Assembly (NCBI GenBank): GCA_017531065.1
Contig: JAFXLR010000011.1
Span: 1-14,368, forward strand
Length of the DNA stretch: 14,368 bases
Direction: 5' to 3'
Origin: Bacilli bacterium
GTDB lineage: Bacteria > Bacillota_I > Bacilli_A > RFN20 > CAG-826
In this document: piece by piece, positions 14,079-14,368 of the stretch
Numbering within the stretch: position 1 is the first letter of the stretch
How the letters are laid out: each line of letters opens with the position of its first letter
The notes under the pieces: model-generated
Told to the model about the DNA's origin: nothing
What the model saw: the letters and a program-made list of their open reading frames with translations, nothing else
Databases searched by the model: none
Translations under genes and position numbers: made by a program

Positions 14079-14368
14079 GGATAAGATTGCTTGTCGTTGG
14101 GCATCTCAAAGAGACCTATTGGAAAGACGCCCAAAACGAATATCTTAAACGCCTAACTCCTTACGCGAAGGTGGACATCGAAGAAGTGGATGACCTTCCT
14201 TCCAAGAAAGGCGCTTCCGCTGCCGAGATGGAAGAGGTCAAAACCAAGGAGAACGAGAAGATCCTTGCGAAGATCAAACCTGGCGAATTCGTCGTCCTTT
14301 TAGATTTAGGCAAAGACCAACCAGATTCAGTGGAGCTCTCCTCCCGTCTAGATAAATGGATGAGAGAC
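14075..14368 (+). CDS. rlmH: 23S rRNA pseudouridine-1915 N3-methyltransferase RlmH, 5' part
   Basis: The first 98 codons of RlmH, a SPOUT-fold enzyme that methylates pseudouridine 1915 of helix 69 in assembled 70S ribosomes. The visible part begins MRIRLLVVGHLKETYW, includes YLKRLTPYAKVDIEEVDD and ends in the region VVLLDLGKDQPDSVELS, which leads into the SAM-binding knot. The rest, about 60 residues with the knot and the conserved Gly-rich loop, lies outside the window. The start ATG is at 14075, inside the walJ stop (ATGA overlap), with the strong Shine-Dalgarno AGGAGGGG (14063-14070) 4 bases upstream. The gene lacks no visible residues; truncation is only by the window edge. Confidence 0.95.
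   Translation, partial: MRIRLLVVGHLKETYWKDAQNEYLKRLTPYAKVDIEEVDDLPSKKGASAAEMEEVKTKENEKILAKIKPGEFVVLLDLGKDQPDSVELSSRLDKWMRD

Noticed and set aside
1..14368. Mollicute-type code with TGA read as Trp
   Set aside because: The ArsR-family gene and walJ stop at TGA in places that match family length and overlap the next gene's start, and the Trp residues of recognised motifs are encoded by TGG.

Overview
The window looks like chromosomal DNA from a moderate-GC member of the Bacillota, probably class Bacilli (uncultured Erysipelotrichales/RF39-like lineages would fit). The basis is gene content and order: rpsF-ssb-rpsR at the left, and gdpP-rplI-dnaB-walJ-rlmH at the right, both standard Bacillota clusters. 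The genetic code appears standard: Trp codons in the recognised proteins are TGG, and TGA is used as a stop in at least the ArsR-family gene and walJ. Lineage is an inference from order and protein style, not from a search. All genes lie on the + strand.

Left core block (1-1070): ribosomal protein bS6, single-stranded DNA-binding protein and ribosomal protein bS18, closed by a clear intrinsic terminator.

Middle block (about 1071-9290), between the two core blocks: a short hydrophobic ORF or gene remnant; two paralogous four-helix small membrane proteins flanking an AlkD-type DNA alkylation repair protein; a giant single-chain ABC ATPase-FtsX permease with a roughly 680-residue extracytoplasmic insert; and a metal-resistance operon made of a CzrA/SmtB-type ArsR repressor and a ZntA/CadA-type P1B-ATPase with a His/Cys-rich tail. 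Upstream of the repressor lie two perfect 7-6-7 palindromes 30 bp apart, the second lying across the promoter, so self-repression relieved by Zn/Cd is the natural reading. Most units here end in their own hairpin terminator, so this block is a series of short independent transcripts.

Right core block (about 9297-14368): gdpP (c-di-AMP phosphodiesterase), rplI, dnaB, walJ and the first 98 codons of rlmH, packed with 2-5 bp gaps or a 4-bp overlap, so almost certainly one operon. It is driven from a TATAAT element only a few bases ahead of the gdpP start codon, next to a perfect 7-5-7 palindrome. DnaB carries an unusual Q/E-rich insertion, and walR/walK, the usual companions of walJ in Bacilli, are absent from this position.

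The observations most worth a second look are the twin operator/promoter arrangement with a possible leaderless 12-codon leader ORF overlapping the repressor start, the palindrome and leaderless-looking promoter of gdpP, the duplicated membrane proteins around alkD, and the compositionally distinct ectodomain of the ABC transporter. I did not find a CRISPR array, tRNA, rRNA, insertion sequence or phage feature.
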